From Rhodocyclaceae bacterium (lineage in GTDB: Bacteria > Pseudomonadota > Gammaproteobacteria > Burkholderiales > Rhodocyclaceae): a stretch of 42,072 nt of DNA. Position numbers and translations under genes: made by a program. The stretch covers positions 1 through 42,072 of the forward strand of contig WBUF01000018.1 of NCBI GenBank assembly GCA_008933825.1. The letters run 5' to 3'. Below are positions 1-8,099 of the stretch, piece after piece. Positions within the stretch are counted from its first letter, which is position 1. Each line of letters opens with the position of its first letter. The notes under the pieces were generated by a model, which saw only the letters and a list, made by a program, of their open reading frames with translations, did no database searches and was not told the DNA's origin.

Positions 1-60
1 TACCGGCAGGCTGGGCAGGGGCGCCGGCGCCTGCCGCTGCCCCTGCCCAGCCTGCCGGTA
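1..60. repeat. Perfect 22-bp inverted repeat at window start
   Basis: Bases 1-22 are the exact reverse complement of 39-60, with a 16-base spacer. Its position exactly at the edge suggests a fold-back or de Bruijn graph end rather than a biological hairpin, although a real Ala/Pro-coding palindrome cannot be excluded. Confidence 0.85.
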
Positions 61-209
61 TGGGCGGCATGTCCGGTATGGAAGGTCAGAAGGGCATGGA
101 AGGCATGGGCGGCATGGAAGGCCAGAAGGGCATGGAAGGCATGGGCGGCATGGCCGGCCAGCAAGGCATGGCCGGCATGGAAGCCAAGAAAGAAGAGCCG
201 AAGAAGTAA
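1..209 (+). CDS. Met/Gly-rich repeat protein, C-terminal fragment
   Basis: The frame is open from base 3 to the TAA at 207-209, and the true start lies left of the window. It encodes an Ala/Pro-rich stretch, then about three 12-residue repeats of the type MEGQKGMEGMGG, then a charged tail ending KKEEPKK. About a third of the last 50 residues are Met or Glu. No family is recognised. Met-rich low-complexity tails sometimes bind copper or are secreted, but nothing here proves either. An ATG at 60 could start a 49-residue peptide, but no Shine-Dalgarno is visible and the upstream frame is open. Bases 1-22 are the exact reverse complement of 39-60, so the first residues may be an assembly fold-back. 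A strong terminator follows. Confidence 0.5.
   Translation, partial: PAGWAGAPAPAAAPAQPAGMGGMSGMEGQKGMEGMGGMEGQKGMEGMGGMAGQQGMAGMEAKKEEPKK
78..185 (+). repeat. Three 36-bp tandem repeats in coding sequence
   Basis: Units 78-113, 114-149 and 150-185 are in frame. The first two differ by a single base (GGT/GGC codon). The third is diverged, with Ala replacing Glu and Gln replacing Lys. The near identity of the first two suggests recent duplication or slippage. Confidence 0.9.
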
Positions 210-230
210 ATCGGCTCCACTGCAAGAAAG

Positions 231-260
231 AAAAAAGCCGGCTTGCGGGCCGGCTTTTTT
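231..260. terminator. Bidirectional intrinsic terminator
   Basis: A perfect 12-bp stem (AAAAAAGCCGGC / GCCGGCTTTTTT) encloses a 6-base loop. It sits between the stop of the Met/Gly-rich gene (plus) and the stop of the MBL gene (minus), with a T-run on both strands, so it can end both transcripts. Confidence 0.9.
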
Positions 261-265
261 CGTCT

Positions 266-1033
266 TCAGAGCAGGTCGCGCCAGCCGAATCCAGTTTCCT
301 GATCGGCTACCGTGACCCACTCTCTGGCACACCCCAGAACTTCCGCCAGGGCAGCCCTCGCCAGTTCTGGGGTATTGTTCTGCTGGCTCAAATGCCCGGC
401 AATCAGATGCTGCAGTCTGCTGGTCTCCAGGGCAGCAAGCAGCGCAGCGGAGGAATGGTTGTCGAGATGACCGAAACGCCCGGCGATGCGCCGCTTGAGA
501 TGCGGCGGATACCCTCCCTTCAGCAGCCTATCCGCATCGTGGTTGCATTCCAGCATAAGCGCATCGCAGCCGGACAGCATCCTCTCAACATGGGGGGTAG
601 AACTACCCAGGTCGCTCAGCACGCCGAGGCGATGCCTGCCATCTGAAAACACGAACTGTACCGGCTCACGCGCGTCGTGCGGCACAGGAAATGGATGCAC
701 TTCCAGATCGCCGATCCGGAGCGGCTGGTGGCTGTCGATGAGTTCGACCTGCGGCATCCGCGCTCCTTCCGCGGACAAGGCGGCAAATGTGCCGTGCGTC
801 ATCCGGATGGTCAGGCGATGTCTGGCCGCAAGCTTGAAGGCGCCCGCCACATGATCGCTGTGTTCATGCGTGACAAGGATGCCGGTCAGATCGTCCGCAG
901 CCAGTCCGAGGCGGGCCAGCCTGAGCGCAACTTCACGCAGGCCGAACCCGCAATCAAGGAGAATCCGCGTGGCGCCCGCTTCGACGAGAAGCGCGTTGCC
1001 GCTGCTGCCGCTGCCCAGCGATGCAAAGCGCAT
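266..1033 (-). CDS. MBL-fold metallohydrolase, YycJ/WalJ type
   Basis: A 255-residue protein of the metallo-beta-lactamase fold. The N-terminus MRFASLGSGSSGN and the metal-binding THEHSDH motif (His56, His58, Asp60, His61) are typical of the YycJ/WalJ branch, whose members are small cytoplasmic hydrolases, possibly acting on nucleic acid. The substrate here is unknown. The gene is the last of the dapA-bamC operon: bamC ends five bases before its ATG. It ends at a strong bidirectional terminator. Family is sure, exact role is not. Confidence 0.85.
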   Translation of the reverse strand: MRFASLGSGSSGNALLVEAGATRILLDCGFGLREVALRLARLGLAADDLTGILVTHEHSDHVAGAFKLAARHRLTIRMTHGTFAALSAEGARMPQVELIDSHQPLRIGDLEVHPFPVPHDAREPVQFVFSDGRHRLGVLSDLGSSTPHVERMLSGCDALMLECNHDADRLLKGGYPPHLKRRIAGRFGHLDNHSSAALLAALETSRLQHLIAGHLSQQNNTPELARAALAEVLGCAREWVTVADQETGFGWRDLL

Positions 1034-1038
1034 CGCTA

Positions 1039-2169
1039 CTACTTCAACTGGTCGTAGAGCAGACCGAGAATCTTCTTCGCGGTGTCCGAGTTGTCCACTC
1101 CGCCCTCGCGAGTCAATATCTGAACGCTGGTCTCGCCGCCGTCGCTCTTGACCAGGATGCGGAACTGCTGGTTAGGCGCAGGCTTGCTGTCCCAGAACTT
1201 CAACTTGCTGAGGAACCCGCCCTCGGACTTCTTGCCCACATCCGCTTCGGGATCGACGTAGCGAACGTAGTAAAGGCCCTTGCTGCGGTCGCGGTCCTCG
1301 ACGGTGAAACCGACCCTGTCAAGAGCCAGGCCGACACGGCGCCAGGAGCGGTCGAAAGCCTCGAGCAACTGCAGTGAACCGACGCCGCTCGTGGCACGAA
1401 TCAGCTTGGCGCGCTCCTCTCCCTTCGCATCGGCAGCCATCATGGTCTTGGCGCGGGTTTCCTGGGTGCCCAGTCGCACCATCAGCCGACGCAGCATCTC
1501 GGCCTCAAGCTCAGGATCGGGCGGACGGGGCTGCCATACCGTGCGGCCCTTGCCTTCATCGGCATACGCTTCGTACATGCCACGATGGCTGATGTAGATT
1601 TCGGTTGAGCCGTCGTCCACCCCCTTCTCGAGGCGGGTGCGGAACTTGTCGCGTTCGGGCGTCGAATAGATCTGATCGAGGAACTTGCCAAGTGTGGCGC
1701 GAATCATGTCCTGGGGCAGCTTGGCGCGGTTCTCGGCCCAGTCCGTCTCCATGATGCCCGCATCGGGCAGTTCAAGATTGACGATGAAGCCAAGCTCCTG
1801 CCAGAACTCCTTGAGGATCGGCCATATCTTGTCCGGCGGACCGGCCACGACCAGCCAGCGCTGGTTGCCGGAACGCTCGACGCGCATTTTCTCGATCTGC
1901 GGCAGGATCTCCTGCGCAGCCGCATCCTTCGAGCCGCTGCGCTCTGAACTGTAGGCGGAATAGGTCGCCGAGCCGCGTGGGGAAATGTCCGGTACGACAT
2001 AGCGTTCGTCCCGGTTGGGCGAGGTCAGATCGGGTGGAATTTCGAGCGGCGGAAGCTTGCCGGCCGATTTGTAGTCAATCTTCTTCGATTCGATCGACAT
2101 GCTGGAACAGCCTGCCAGCAGCAGCAAAGCTGACAACAAAGGCAGCAGCCTCGACTTCATGCGGAACAT
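1039..2169 (-). CDS. bamC: Outer-membrane assembly lipoprotein BamC
   Basis: BamC (NlpB) is a lipoprotein of the BAM complex that inserts beta-barrel proteins into the outer membrane. The predicted 376-residue protein starts MFRMKSRLLPLL and has a lipobox LLLAGC about 20 residues in, so it should be lipidated. It then has the flexible Pro-rich stretch and the two alpha/beta domains of the Lipoprotein_18 family. The start at 2169 is chosen because AAAGG lies six bases upstream; an ATG three codons later (2160) is also possible. A longer open frame running into dapA has no support. The gene follows dapA by 26 bases, the same pair as dapA-nlpB in E. coli. Confidence 0.88.
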   Translation of the reverse strand: MFRMKSRLLPLLSALLLLAGCSSMSIESKKIDYKSAGKLPPLEIPPDLTSPNRDERYVVPDISPRGSATYSAYSSERSGSKDAAAQEILPQIEKMRVERSGNQRWLVVAGPPDKIWPILKEFWQELGFIVNLELPDAGIMETDWAENRAKLPQDMIRATLGKFLDQIYSTPERDKFRTRLEKGVDDGSTEIYISHRGMYEAYADEGKGRTVWQPRPPDPELEAEMLRRLMVRLGTQETRAKTMMAADAKGEERAKLIRATSGVGSLQLLEAFDRSWRRVGLALDRVGFTVEDRDRSKGLYYVRYVDPEADVGKKSEGGFLSKLKFWDSKPAPNQQFRILVKSDGGETSVQILTREGGVDNSDTAKKILGLLYDQLK

Positions 2170-2195
2170 GCCCCGCCTTTCAGAATATTCGGGTT

Positions 2196-3074
2196 TCAAA
2201 CGGCAATGCCGGCTTCGCGCATGGCCTGCAGCACGCGATCGTGGCACTCCGGCGACAAGGGTGTCAGCGGCAGCCGGATGCCCTCTTCGGTCAGCCCCAT
2301 CCGGCTGACAGCCCATTTCACCGGTATCGGATTGGCCTCCACAAAAAGATGCCGATGCAGGCCAAGCAGTCGCGCGTTGATTTCGCGCGCCCTGACCACG
2401 TCTCCGGCCAAAGCTGCCGCGCACATTTCATGCATCAGGCGGGGCGCCACGTTGGCAGTCACGGAAATCGTGCCGTGCCCGCCGAGCAGGATGAAGGCCA
2501 GCGCGCTGGCGTCGTCACCGCTGTAGAGGGCGAAACCCTTAGGCGCCCGCTTGATCAGGTCGGTGCCGCGTTCTAGGTTGCCGGTGGCGTCCTTGATGCC
2601 GACGATGCCCGGCACCTGCGCCAGGCGCAGCGTGGTTTCGTTGCTCATGTCGGCAACGGTGCGCCCGGGCACGTTGTACAGGATCATCGGCAGGTCGACG
2701 GCCTCGGCGATCGACTTGAAGTGGCGATAGAGTCCCTCCTGCGTCGGCTTGTTGTAGTAGGGCACGACGTTGAGGGATGCCGCCGCGCCGGCCTTCTTGG
2801 CGCAGGCGGTCAGTTCGATCGCTTCGGCGGTGGAGTTGCCGCCGGTACCGGCGATGACGGGCAGGCGGTCAGCAGCATAGTCGACTGCTGCGCGAATCAG
2901 TTCGCAGTGTTCCTCAACGGTGACGGTCGGCGACTCGCCAGTGGTGCCGACGATGACGACGCCATCGGTGCCTTCCGCCGCATGAAAGTCCACAAGCGCC
3001 TTCAGCCGCGGGTAATCCAGGCTGCCGTCGGCCCGCATTGGCGTGACGATTGCGACAATCGAACCTTTTATCAT
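2196..3074 (-). CDS. dapA: 4-hydroxy-tetrahydrodipicolinate synthase
   Basis: DapA condenses pyruvate with aspartate semialdehyde, the first committed step to diaminopimelate and lysine. The 292 residues match the family length. The Schiff-base Lys161 (GIKDATG), Tyr133 (ILYNVPGRT) and the Thr44-Thr45 pair (VGTTGES) fall at the same numbers as in the E. coli enzyme, which fixes the start at [10 protein letters not shown] rather than eight codons upstream. It is the first gene of an operon with bamC and the MBL hydrolase. The 116 bases before it hold no promoter I would call with confidence, so read-through from the deacetylase-like gene is possible. Confidence 0.96.
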   Translation of the reverse strand: MIKGSIVAIVTPMRADGSLDYPRLKALVDFHAAEGTDGVVIVGTTGESPTVTVEEHCELIRAAVDYAADRLPVIAGTGGNSTAEAIELTACAKKAGAAASLNVVPYYNKPTQEGLYRHFKSIAEAVDLPMILYNVPGRTVADMSNETTLRLAQVPGIVGIKDATGNLERGTDLIKRAPKGFALYSGDDASALAFILLGGHGTISVTANVAPRLMHEMCAAALAGDVVRAREINARLLGLHRHLFVEANPIPVKWAVSRMGLTEEGIRLPLTPLSPECHDRVLQAMREAGIAV

Positions 3075-3137
3075 GGTCTCGGGTTTTCTGTTGAACAATG
3101 GATTTTAATCGATGAATGCCAATTTGGGAGAAGAATG

Positions 3138-3153
3138 CGCTGGCTGGCCAGCG
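3138..3153 (-). terminator. Possible weak terminator between deacetylase gene and dapA
   Basis: A 6-bp GC-rich stem (CGCTGG / CCAGCG) with a 4-base loop lies about 40 bases after the deacetylase-like stop codon on the minus strand. It is followed by a mixed C/T tract, not a clean T-run, so termination would be partial at best. Confidence 0.3.
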
Positions 3154-3190
3154 GGTTGACACTGGCTTCAGGTGCCGGTTCCCGGACTGC

Positions 3191-4114
3191 TCAAAGATCT
3201 GCCAGAACCTTGATGTGGGTCGTCACGCTGCGCGCCAGGGCAGACAGGGCGTAGCCGCCCTCCAGCATCGACACGATGCGTCCTTGCGCCGATTCCGCGG
3301 CCACCGCCTTAAGTTGCTGCGTCACCCATGCATAGTCGGACTCGACCAGGCCGAGCGAGGCCATGTCGTCCTCGTAGTGTGCGTCGAAGCCGGCCGAGAT
3401 GAAAAGCGCTTCGGGCGCAAAGCTGCGCAGCGCCGGAAGCCAAACCTCCGCAACTGCTTCGCGAAATCCGTCGCTGCGAGTGCCGGCCGGAATTGGCACG
3501 TTGACCATGTTGGGTGCCGGGGATTCCGTGCCGCTATAGGGATAGAAGGGGTGCTGAAAGATGCTGACCATGAGGACGCGAGGGTCGTTGGCGAAGATGT
3601 CCTCCGTCCCGTTGCCGTGGTGTACGTCGAAATCGATCACAGCCACCCGTTCGAGGCCGTACTCCACGAGGGCATGTGTGGCGGCAATGGCGATATTGTT
3701 GAAAAAGCAGAAACCCATCGCCTTCGACCGCTCGGCATGGTGGCCCGGCGGGCGCACACTGCAAAAGGCGTTTTCCGCCTCGCCGCCGATGACCAGGTCG
3801 GTGGCCAGAATGCCCGCGCCGGCCGAACGCAACGCCGCCTGCCAAGTGCCGGCGCTCATGGCAGTATCCGGGTCCAGGTGAACGATGCCACTCTGAGGCG
3901 CGTTCTCGCGGACATGGCGCACATATTCTGCGGGGTGGACGCGGGCAATCTGTTCCAGCGTGGCGAGCGGCGCGTCGCGGAAATCCAGGTAGAGATCCAG
4001 CCCGGCGGCAATCAGGCGATCGCTGATGGCGGAGAGGCGCTCCGGGCACTCCGGATGATGCGCGCCCATGTCATGCAGCCAGCAGTCGCGGTGGGTAATG
4101 AACGCTGTAGTCAT
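3191..4114 (-). CDS. Histone deacetylase family amidohydrolase
   Basis: A 307-residue arginase/deacetylase-fold protein of the class II HDAC/AcuC/acetylpolyamine amidohydrolase family. Visible signatures in order: HHPECPERL near residue 20, the catalytic pair GHH (His125-His126), the zinc ligands in DFDVHHGNG (Asp163, His165) and GFDAH (Asp244), and MLEGGY near 285. Bacterial members remove acyl groups from small amines or from protein lysines; the substrate cannot be read from sequence. The start is the ATG at 4114; a GTG three codons upstream is less likely. It lies upstream of dapA on the same strand and is divergent from the MoxR operon. Confidence 0.88.
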   Translation of the reverse strand: MTTAFITHRDCWLHDMGAHHPECPERLSAISDRLIAAGLDLYLDFRDAPLATLEQIARVHPAEYVRHVRENAPQSGIVHLDPDTAMSAGTWQAALRSAGAGILATDLVIGGEAENAFCSVRPPGHHAERSKAMGFCFFNNIAIAATHALVEYGLERVAVIDFDVHHGNGTEDIFANDPRVLMVSIFQHPFYPYSGTESPAPNMVNVPIPAGTRSDGFREAVAEVWLPALRSFAPEALFISAGFDAHYEDDMASLGLVESDYAWVTQQLKAVAAESAQGRIVSMLEGGYALSALARSVTTHIKVLADL

Positions 4115-4261
4115 GTGAAGCACCGGTCGTCGCCGGTTCTTGTCCTGGAAGCCGTTTCCGCGAACCTCACGGTTGCGGCTTCGAAGCGGCTTCTAATGGA
4201 AATGCAATAGAATGGTTGCCAAGTTTTCATTATCCTACGATTGTCACTTGCCACTCAAGTC

Positions 4262-5182
4262 ATGCTCCATTCTCCCATAGACGAGGCCATTCGCCATGCC
4301 GGCCGGATCGTCCTAGGCAAGGAGCGTCAGATCCGTCTCGCTCTGGTCTGCCTGCTCGCGCGCGGCCATCTGCTGATCGAAGACCTGCCTGGCGTCGGCA
4401 AGACCATCCTGGCCCACGTCCTGGCGAAATTGCTCGGCCTCAACTTTCACCGCATCCAGTGTACGGCCGACATGCTGCCGGCGGACATCATCGGCGTATC
4501 CATCTATGATCGCAACACGGGCGGCTTCCAGTTCCATCCCGGACCAATCTTCGCCCAATTGATTCTTGTCGACGAGATCAACCGCGCCATGCCGAAGTCG
4601 CAGAGCGCGCTGCTGGAGGCCATGGAGGAACACCAGGTGACATGCGAGGGCGAAACCCGCCCCCTGCCGGACCCCTTCTTCGTCATTGCGACGCAAAATC
4701 CCTCTCACCAGATCGGCACCTTTCCGCTCCCGGAATCGCAACTGGACCGCTTTCTCATGCGCATCGACATGGGCTATCCGGACCGCGAAGCCGAACGTGA
4801 GCTGCTCGGTGGCGCCGACCGGCGCGACATGGTGGCCACCCTACAGCCTTGCATGGAACCGGGCGAATTGATCGAGCTGCAGCGGGCCGTGCGGGATGTA
4901 CATGTCTCCGAGGCCCTCATCGCCTATGTTCAGGCACTGGCAGAGCATACCCGCCGTTCGCCGGAATACGAGACGGGGCTCAGCCCGCGCGCCGCGCTCG
5001 CCTTGCTGCGCGCAGCACGCGCCTGGGCCCTGATCGACCATCGCGACCTGGTGCTGCCGGAAGACATCCAGACCGTGCTGTCGGCGGTGGCAGGCCATCG
5101 CCTGCGTCCTGCCAGCGGCGCACCGGCCGCTTCTGCCGCCGATATTGCCGCCGCGCTCATCGCCGCCGTGCCGATTCCCTGA
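4262..5182 (+). CDS. MoxR-family AAA+ ATPase
   Basis: A 306-residue AAA+ ATPase of the MoxR branch, chaperone-like enzymes that help mature or activate partner proteins. Walker A is GVGKT (residues 44-48), Walker B is LILVDEIN (Asp104, Glu105), and the MoxR sensor region FVIATQNP follows. The ATG at 4262 fits family N-termini (HSPIDEAI); an in-frame TTG at 4241 would add seven residues, and neither has a good Shine-Dalgarno. It is the first gene of a four-gene run with a DUF58 protein, a transglutaminase and MltB. MoxR-DUF58-TgpA is a widely conserved trio, probably acting at the membrane. Confidence 0.9.
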   Translation: MLHSPIDEAIRHAGRIVLGKERQIRLALVCLLARGHLLIEDLPGVGKTILAHVLAKLLGLNFHRIQCTADMLPADIIGVSIYDRNTGGFQFHPGPIFAQLILVDEINRAMPKSQSALLEAMEEHQVTCEGETRPLPDPFFVIATQNPSHQIGTFPLPESQLDRFLMRIDMGYPDREAERELLGGADRRDMVATLQPCMEPGELIELQRAVRDVHVSEALIAYVQALAEHTRRSPEYETGLSPRAALALLRAARAWALIDHRDLVLPEDIQTVLSAVAGHRLRPASGAPAASAADIAAALIAAVPIP

Positions 5183-5188
5183 CAATCC

Positions 5189-6136
5189 ATGCCACTGGTC
5201 GCGGCGTTCAAGCGCTGGCTGTTCCGCCTTTACGGGCCGGAGCCGTCGCCGATCGTCCTCACCCAGCGCCGCATCTATGTCCTGCCGACACGGCCCGGCC
5301 TAGCCTACGCAGCGGCGCTAGGCCTGATGCTTGTCGGCGCCATCAACTACAACCTCGGCCTTGGCTATGCCCTGATCTTCCTGCTCGCCGGGCTTGGCCT
5401 GGTCACCCTATTGCACACTTTTCGAAACCTGGTGCGCATAGAGATCTCGCCAGGCCGCGTCGAGCCAGTGTTCGCCGGAGACGTAGTGCAATTCGGCCTG
5501 CAGCTTCACAACCGGCGCGGGCCGGGGCGCTTCGCCATCCGCCTCAAGCTGGCCGACGGCGAAGCAGTCACAATCGATCTGGCACCCGAAGCATCCACTG
5601 CGATATACCTGCCACTGCCATCGCGCAAGCGAGGATGGCTGCGGCCCGGCCGCGTCACGCTGGAGACGCGCTACCCGCTCTGCCTGATCCGCGCCTGGAG
5701 TTACGTCGAGCCGGACATGCGCTGCCTAGTCTATCCACGTCCGGAAACCTCGCCGCCCCCTCTGCCGCTGATGGCCGTCGGCGAATCCGGCGCCGCTCGC
5801 AGCGGCCGAGGCAGCGATGATTTCGCAGGACTGCGCACGCACCAGCCGGCCGACTCGCCGCGGCATGTCGCCTGGAAGGCGGTGGCACGCGAGCAATCCC
5901 TGCTCACCAAGCAATTCAGCGGCGCCGGCACGGTCCAGGCCTGGCTCGATTGGGACACATTGCCGCAGGAATTGGGTGTCGAGACGCGCCTGTCCCGACT
6001 CACACGCTGGCTGCTCGATGCCCATGCCCAGGGACTGGCCTACGGCCTGCGCCTGCCCGGCAGGGAAATCCCGCTCGGCCAAGGCGAGCGGCAACTGCAG
6101 GATTGCCTTGAAGCACTGGCCGTGCATGGCGAATAG
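5189..6136 (+). CDS. DUF58 domain membrane protein
   Basis: A 315-residue protein with two adjacent hydrophobic segments near residues 35-70, then a soluble part ending in the DUF58 region. The conserved block DFAGLRTHQPADSPRHVAWK is visible around residue 211. DUF58 proteins have a von Willebrand-like fold and are almost always paired with MoxR ATPases, which may load or remodel them. The gene starts six bases after moxR and overlaps the next gene by 11 bases, so translation is probably coupled. Molecular function is unknown. Confidence 0.85.
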   Translation: MPLVAAFKRWLFRLYGPEPSPIVLTQRRIYVLPTRPGLAYAAALGLMLVGAINYNLGLGYALIFLLAGLGLVTLLHTFRNLVRIEISPGRVEPVFAGDVVQFGLQLHNRRGPGRFAIRLKLADGEAVTIDLAPEASTAIYLPLPSRKRGWLRPGRVTLETRYPLCLIRAWSYVEPDMRCLVYPRPETSPPPLPLMAVGESGAARSGRGSDDFAGLRTHQPADSPRHVAWKAVAREQSLLTKQFSGAGTVQAWLDWDTLPQELGVETRLSRLTRWLLDAHAQGLAYGLRLPGREIPLGQGERQLQDCLEALAVHGE

Positions 6137-8099
6137 AAATGCACACCCCGGCAACGGCCTGTCGCTGGCCCGCAGCCAGGAACTCTGGTTGCTTGCTTGC
6201 GCCGTGCTGACACTGGCGCCCGATGGCGCACGCGCCCCTGGCTGGCTGATTGCCGCCGTGGCGCTGGCCCTCCTCTGGCGCACGGCGATCTGGTGGCGCC
6301 GCGCCGCACTGCCGCCTCGCTGGCTGCTGTCGCTTCTCGTCCTGGCAGGCTCGGTGGGCGTATACCTCACCCATCGCCAGTTCTTCGGCAAGGATCCGGG
6401 CATTGCCCTTTTGATCCTCTTTCTCGCCCTCAAGCTGCTGGAGATGCACCGGATTCGCGATGGCCTTGCCGTCGTCTTCCTTTGTTATTTCCTGCTGTTC
6501 ACCCATTTCCTCGACGAGCAGGGCATGGATGTCGCCGGCATCACCCTGATCGCCCTCGTCGTCATCACCGCCACGCTCTCCAACCTGGCGCATGCCGGCC
6601 GTCCGCTTGTCGACCACCTGCGCCTGTCCGCCTTGATGATCGCGCAGGCGATCCCGTTCATGCTCGTTCTCTTCCTTCTCTTCCCGCGCGTGCAAGGTCC
6701 GCTCTGGGGCATGCCGACTGACGCCTACAGCGGGATGAGCGGTCTGTCGGACAGCATGACGCCCGGCTCCATCAGCAGCCTGAGCCTGTCAGGCGAGATC
6801 GCCTTCCGCGCCCGCTTCGAGGATGAGATCCCGCCGAAACCGCAGTTGTACTGGCGCGGCCCGGTCCTGCGCCTGTTCGACGGTCGCACCTGGCGCATCG
6901 GCACCCAGCAGGAAAAAGTCAGTCCCGGCGGAACGGCGTCGGGACCGGCCATCCGCTACACGGTCACCCTGGAACCTCATAACAAGCCCTGGCTGTTCGC
7001 CCTGGAGATGCCGCTGGCGCCGCCGTCCGGCGCCTTCGTCTCGCATGAACTTCAGGTGCTGTCCAAGACACCGGTACGCAGCCGTCTGCGCTACGACATG
7101 CAATCCCATATCGGCTTCGTGCCCGGTGTCGACGAAGCCGAGCCCGTGCGCCACAGGCATCTCGACCTCCCCGGCAACAACCCGCGCACACGTGCCCTGG
7201 CCGAACAGTGGCGTCGGGAAGCGACGCAGGCCGAGGCGATCATTCAGCGCATGCTTGGCCACTTCCGCACTGAGCGTTTCTTCTATACCCTGAATCCGCC
7301 GTTGCTTGGCGCGAACGGCATCGATCAGTTCCTGTTCGAGACCCGGCGCGGCTTTTGCGAACACTACGCCTCGGCCTTCGTCTTCTTCATGCGGGCGGCA
7401 GGCATCCCGGCGCGCGTAGTCACAGGCTACCAGGGCGGCGAGCGAAACCCCGTGGACGGCTACCTCATCGTGCGCCAATCAGACGCCCATGCCTGGGCGG
7501 AGGTCTGGCTGGAGGGAAAAGGCTGGACGCGCGTCGACCCGACGGCCGCCGTCGCCCCGAACCGCATCGAGGTTGGCCTGGCCTCCGCCGTGCCTGCCGG
7601 CGAGCCGCTGCCCTTCCTGGTGCGCGCCGACCTGACCTGGCTGAAGCAGCTGCGCTACCGCTGGGATGCCATCACCAATACCTGGAACCAATGGGTGCTC
7701 GGCTACGACCCGCAGCGCCAGCGTGAGTTGCTCTCGCGCCTCGGCATGCCCCAGCCGGACTGGAAAGCGATGACTGTCGTCATGGCCGCGCTGTGCGGCC
7801 TCCTGCTGCTTGGCCTGACGGCCTGGGCGCTGCACCGGCGTACGCGCATCGATCCGGTACAGCGCGCCTGGAATCGCCTGAGCCGGCGTCTTGCGCGCAT
7901 CGGCCTGGCGCGCCGGGCCTGGGAAGGACCGGCGGACTACACACGGCGCGTGACGCAGGCCCGCCCGGAGCTTTCCCCTGCATTCGCCGCGATCGCCGGC
8001 CTCTACATCGACTTGCGATATGGCAAACTGGCCGGCAAGGAAGCGCAACAGAAGCTGAGCGCCATGATTGCCGATCTGGACATTCCCGAATGGCGATGA
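6126..8099 (+). CDS. tgpA: TgpA-like membrane transglutaminase (DUF3488)
   Basis: A 657-residue protein. The first third is a bundle of hydrophobic helices (DUF3488/TgpA_N). The middle is a periplasmic transglutaminase-like domain with a full catalytic triad: Cys411 (RGFCEHYA), His455 (SDAHAW) and Asp471 (VDPT). Another membrane helix (near residue 560) and a DUF4129-like tail follow. The ATG at 6126 is chosen because it lies inside the end of the DUF58 gene, which gives an 11-base overlap; the open frame further upstream only shadows DUF58. In Pseudomonas aeruginosa the homologue TgpA is essential, but its substrate is not established. Co-transcription with mltB suggests a cell-envelope role. 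Confidence 0.88.
   Translation: MANRNAHPGNGLSLARSQELWLLACAVLTLAPDGARAPGWLIAAVALALLWRTAIWWRRAALPPRWLLSLLVLAGSVGVYLTHRQFFGKDPGIALLILFLALKLLEMHRIRDGLAVVFLCYFLLFTHFLDEQGMDVAGITLIALVVITATLSNLAHAGRPLVDHLRLSALMIAQAIPFMLVLFLLFPRVQGPLWGMPTDAYSGMSGLSDSMTPGSISSLSLSGEIAFRARFEDEIPPKPQLYWRGPVLRLFDGRTWRIGTQQEKVSPGGTASGPAIRYTVTLEPHNKPWLFALEMPLAPPSGAFVSHELQVLSKTPVRSRLRYDMQSHIGFVPGVDEAEPVRHRHLDLPGNNPRTRALAEQWRREATQAEAIIQRMLGHFRTERFFYTLNPPLLGANGIDQFLFETRRGFCEHYASAFVFFMRAAGIPARVVTGYQGGERNPVDGYLIVRQSDAHAWAEVWLEGKGWTRVDPTAAVAPNRIEVGLASAVPAGEPLPFLVRADLTWLKQLRYRWDAITNTWNQWVLGYDPQRQRELLSRLGMPQPDWKAMTVVMAALCGLLLLGLTAWALHRRTRIDPVQRAWNRLSRRLARIGLARRAWEGPADYTRRVTQARPELSPAFAAIAGLYIDLRYGKLAGKEAQQKLSAMIADLDIPEWR

Noticed and set aside
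2170..2424. N-terminal extension of bamC into dapA
   Set aside because: It overlaps a well-defined dapA and has no BamC-like sequence; the signal peptide and ribosome-binding site fix the start near 2169.
4262..8099. MoxR-DUF58-TgpA as an undescribed defence or secretion system
   Set aside because: The trio is a widespread housekeeping-type membrane module; only its coupling to mltB is notable.
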